Shown: piece after piece, positions 23,889-25,402 of the stretch
Layout of the letters: every line of letters begins with the position of its first letter
Numbering within the stretch: position 1 is the stretch's first letter
Program-made: the position numbers and the translations under genes
Origin: Bacteroidales bacterium UBA1189
GTDB taxonomy: Bacteria > Bacteroidota > Bacteroidia > Bacteroidales > Bacteroidaceae
Assembly: GCA_002309805.1 (NCBI GenBank)
Contig: DBYJ01000013.1
Coordinates: 1 to 25,402, forward strand
Direction of reading: 5' to 3'
DNA length: 25,402 nucleotides
The notes under the pieces: generated by a model
The model's database searches: none
Told to the model about the DNA's origin: nothing
Seen by the model: only the letters and a program-made list of their open reading frames with translations

Positions 23889-24001
23889 ATCCGTATAGGT
23901 TTTTTAGTTGAGTTAATATTCGTTGTTATGCTCTCTTGTTTTTGGTTTTTTGACTTGCTATATGGGGAAATGGTTTAAATATGATTCGTAAATGGCAGAT
24001 T

Positions 24002-24050
24002 CTCAAATCTTCAATTTTCAATCTTCAATTTTCAATTTTCAATCTTCAAT
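24002..24050. repeat. Seven-copy heptad repeat after the outer-membrane protein gene
   Basis: Seven units fill 49 bp: on the coding strand ATTGAAG and ATTGAAA alternate irregularly, ending in a diverged ATTTGAG. The array begins one base after the TAA stop of the outer-membrane protein gene (24052-24054). Confidence 0.85.
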
Positions 24051-24051
24051 C

Positions 24052-25350
24052 TTAGTTGACTTTCCACTTGGTGAACCAGTTCTCGATGAACGATACGCTG
24101 AGGTTGAGGCGGAGGCAGTTCTCGGCTATCATGCCCGGCAGGGCGGGCTGGAGGCGGACGTACTGCCCCGAGATGTTGATAGTCGAGCGCTGATTCCAGC
24201 GGTTAATGATGGGGATGGCAAGTCCTACCGAAGCACCATACTCCGTAGGGCCTGCTGCGCCGTTCACATTATAATAAGGAGTGGCGTAGTGGACACCTGC
24301 GCGGTAGTGCATACAACGGAACAGGTTGTGGCGGTTGTAGGTGGGGATGTATTGCATTCCCAGCGCATAACGCCATTGGTCAACGCCCTTCTCGCCAAAG
24401 AATTCCGAGCCCGAGAAACGGGTAAGCCGTGCATCGGCAGCCAGCGTCAGATGATCGCCGTGTTTCCACGAGAGTCCGGCGCCGAGGGTCTCAGGAAGCG
24501 ACAGGGGATTGTAGCTGAGGGTGTCGGCGCTCGTAGCCACGCTGCTGGTGACGACGTAATCGACGACGTAGGGCTGTCCCTTCATGGTGAGGGCGGGGCT
24601 ATAGGTGGCGCCGAGGACGAAGAGGTTCTGCTTCGTACCCAGAGAGAGCTGTACGCCTGCGTTCCAGCTGAATGAACTCACGTCGGCCGAATAAATCTTC
24701 GTTCGCGAGCTGATGGAACTGCTTGTGCTGCCCGATGCCGAGCCGCCTGCCGATTCGCTGTAGCTGTTGGCAACCTTGTGCTGCAGGTAGCCATAGGTAT
24801 AGATGCCGTTAGCGCCGATGGAAATCCAGTGGAAGGGTTCCCATCCCAGACCGACGAAGGCCTGATGCAGACCCCCCTCGCCCGTGTAGCTGGTGGAGGT
24901 GGTAACGATGCCGTCGTCATCCTGACGGACGACAGCCGAGTTGCTGTACGAGTAGCCCACATTGCTGAAGGGCAGGTAGGCCAGCGTCATTCCCAGCCCG
25001 GGGAAGAGGCGCCATTGAGCAGCTAAGTAGTCGAACGTCGTATTGCGGGCATTCCGTCTGACGGAACCTTCGACGAAATTTGTGTTCTGAAGGCTCATGC
25101 CCATGTCGAAGATGAAGGTAAGCGTGTCGACGGAGCTGTACGACGCAGGGTTCATCATGTTAATCTGGTTGTAGTTCCTGAGTCCCGTGCCTGTGCCGCC
25201 CATAGCCTTGTGGATGCCCATCTCGGGCAAGGCCAGTTGTCCGAAACCGAAGCGGGTGTAGGGCGAGTTCATGCCGTTCTCAGCCCACGCAGCAGAGCCT
25301 CCTGCCAGCATGAGCAGACAGATTGCCACAATGTATAGCTTTTTCGTCAT
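24052..25350 (-). CDS. Outer-membrane beta-barrel protein
   Basis: I chose the ATG at 25348-25350 (432 residues), which begins a normal signal peptide (MTKKLYIVAICLLMLAGGSAAWA). The first ATG of the ORF (25389) lies upstream of the -7 box at 25376-25383; an ATG at 25357-25359 is a second option. The mature part opens with NSPYTRFGFGQLALPEMGIHKAMGGTG...NPASYSSVDTLTF, typical of the FadL/PorV-like outer-membrane protein group of Bacteroidetes. It then has alternating beta strands, and a serine/glycine-rich stretch (about 195-210) that is probably an external loop. It ends in a strand with FIENWFTKWKVN. It is first in the envelope cluster. The cargo, if any, is unknown. Confidence 0.85.
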   Translation of the reverse strand: MTKKLYIVAICLLMLAGGSAAWAENGMNSPYTRFGFGQLALPEMGIHKAMGGTGTGLRNYNQINMMNPASYSSVDTLTFIFDMGMSLQNTNFVEGSVRRNARNTTFDYLAAQWRLFPGLGMTLAYLPFSNVGYSYSNSAVVRQDDDGIVTTSTSYTGEGGLHQAFVGLGWEPFHWISIGANGIYTYGYLQHKVANSYSESAGGSASGSTSSSISSRTKIYSADVSSFSWNAGVQLSLGTKQNLFVLGATYSPALTMKGQPYVVDYVVTSSVATSADTLSYNPLSLPETLGAGLSWKHGDHLTLAADARLTRFSGSEFFGEKGVDQWRYALGMQYIPTYNRHNLFRCMHYRAGVHYATPYYNVNGAAGPTEYGASVGLAIPIINRWNQRSTINISGQYVRLQPALPGMIAENCLRLNLSVSFIENWFTKWKVN

Positions 25351-25375
25351 TACCTGCATTTTCGCAAATCGGGTG

Positions 25376-25383
25376 CAAAGATA
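25376..25383 (-). promoter_or_regulatory. Putative -7 promoter element for the envelope cluster
   Basis: The minus strand reads TATCTTTG, a perfect -7 match, 25 bp before the chosen ATG. The -33 position lies at or beyond the window end. The sequence just upstream, CTCGCCTTGCAC, resembles that at the 10369-10376 element (CTCGACTTGCAC), suggesting an extended promoter motif. Confidence 0.65.
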
Positions 25384-25402
25384 GTGCAAGGCGAGTGAAG
25401 AA

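Overview
The window looks like chromosomal DNA from a Bacteroidales bacterium, most likely Prevotella or a close relative. The evidence is: Bacteroidetes-type promoters (TAnnTTTG at -7, sometimes with TTTG about 20 bp upstream), almost no Shine-Dalgarno sequences, AT-rich gaps between moderately GC-rich genes, lipoproteins and exported glycan enzymes, and a short C-terminal DLxGR...KG tag on two secreted proteins. All 15 genes I support lie on the minus strand, so transcription runs from right to left. I see no tRNA, rRNA, transposase or CRISPR array.

From right to left (transcription order): (1) 25350-20008 is an envelope cluster: an outer-membrane beta-barrel protein, a periplasmic TPR protein, the LPS-export lipoprotein LptC, a CNNM/CBS/CorC membrane protein and an isoprenylcysteine-methyltransferase-like membrane enzyme. 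Several of its stop codons run straight into tandem heptanucleotide repeats, and another heptad array lies inside the CNNM gene. (2) A 303-bp gap with a 21-bp tandem repeat precedes a secreted GH30 glycosidase. (3) A queuosine group follows: a YhhQ-type precursor transporter, QueC and QueF. A candidate pseudoknot leader lies directly before the transporter start. (4) A tripartite RND efflux operon follows (adaptor, pump, TolC-like lipoprotein); the pump has Asn at a position where AcrB has a proton-relay Asp. (5) A small AT-rich exported protein of unknown function follows.

(6) The 603-bp gap 8803-9405 is the most unusual part. It holds a 269-bp nested palindrome built from twelve GCTACAT/TCTACAT-type sites arranged symmetrically around one centre, and a helically phased array of GTTTATATAAAC palindromes. 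(7) To its left is a GH27 alpha-galactosidase, an SGNH esterase-like protein, a C69 dipeptidase and a 1334-residue exported protein with a duplicated N-terminal domain and an alpha-2-macroglobulin-like MG2 region. The first three look like one transcription unit acting on galactosylated, perhaps esterified, glycans and on peptides.

The best candidates for something undescribed are the nested palindrome, the two arrays with a period of about 21 bp, the heptad repeats (including the in-gene copy), the pseudoknot before the queuosine transporter and the Asp-to-Asn change in the RND pump. All coordinates, counts and alignments were made by eye.
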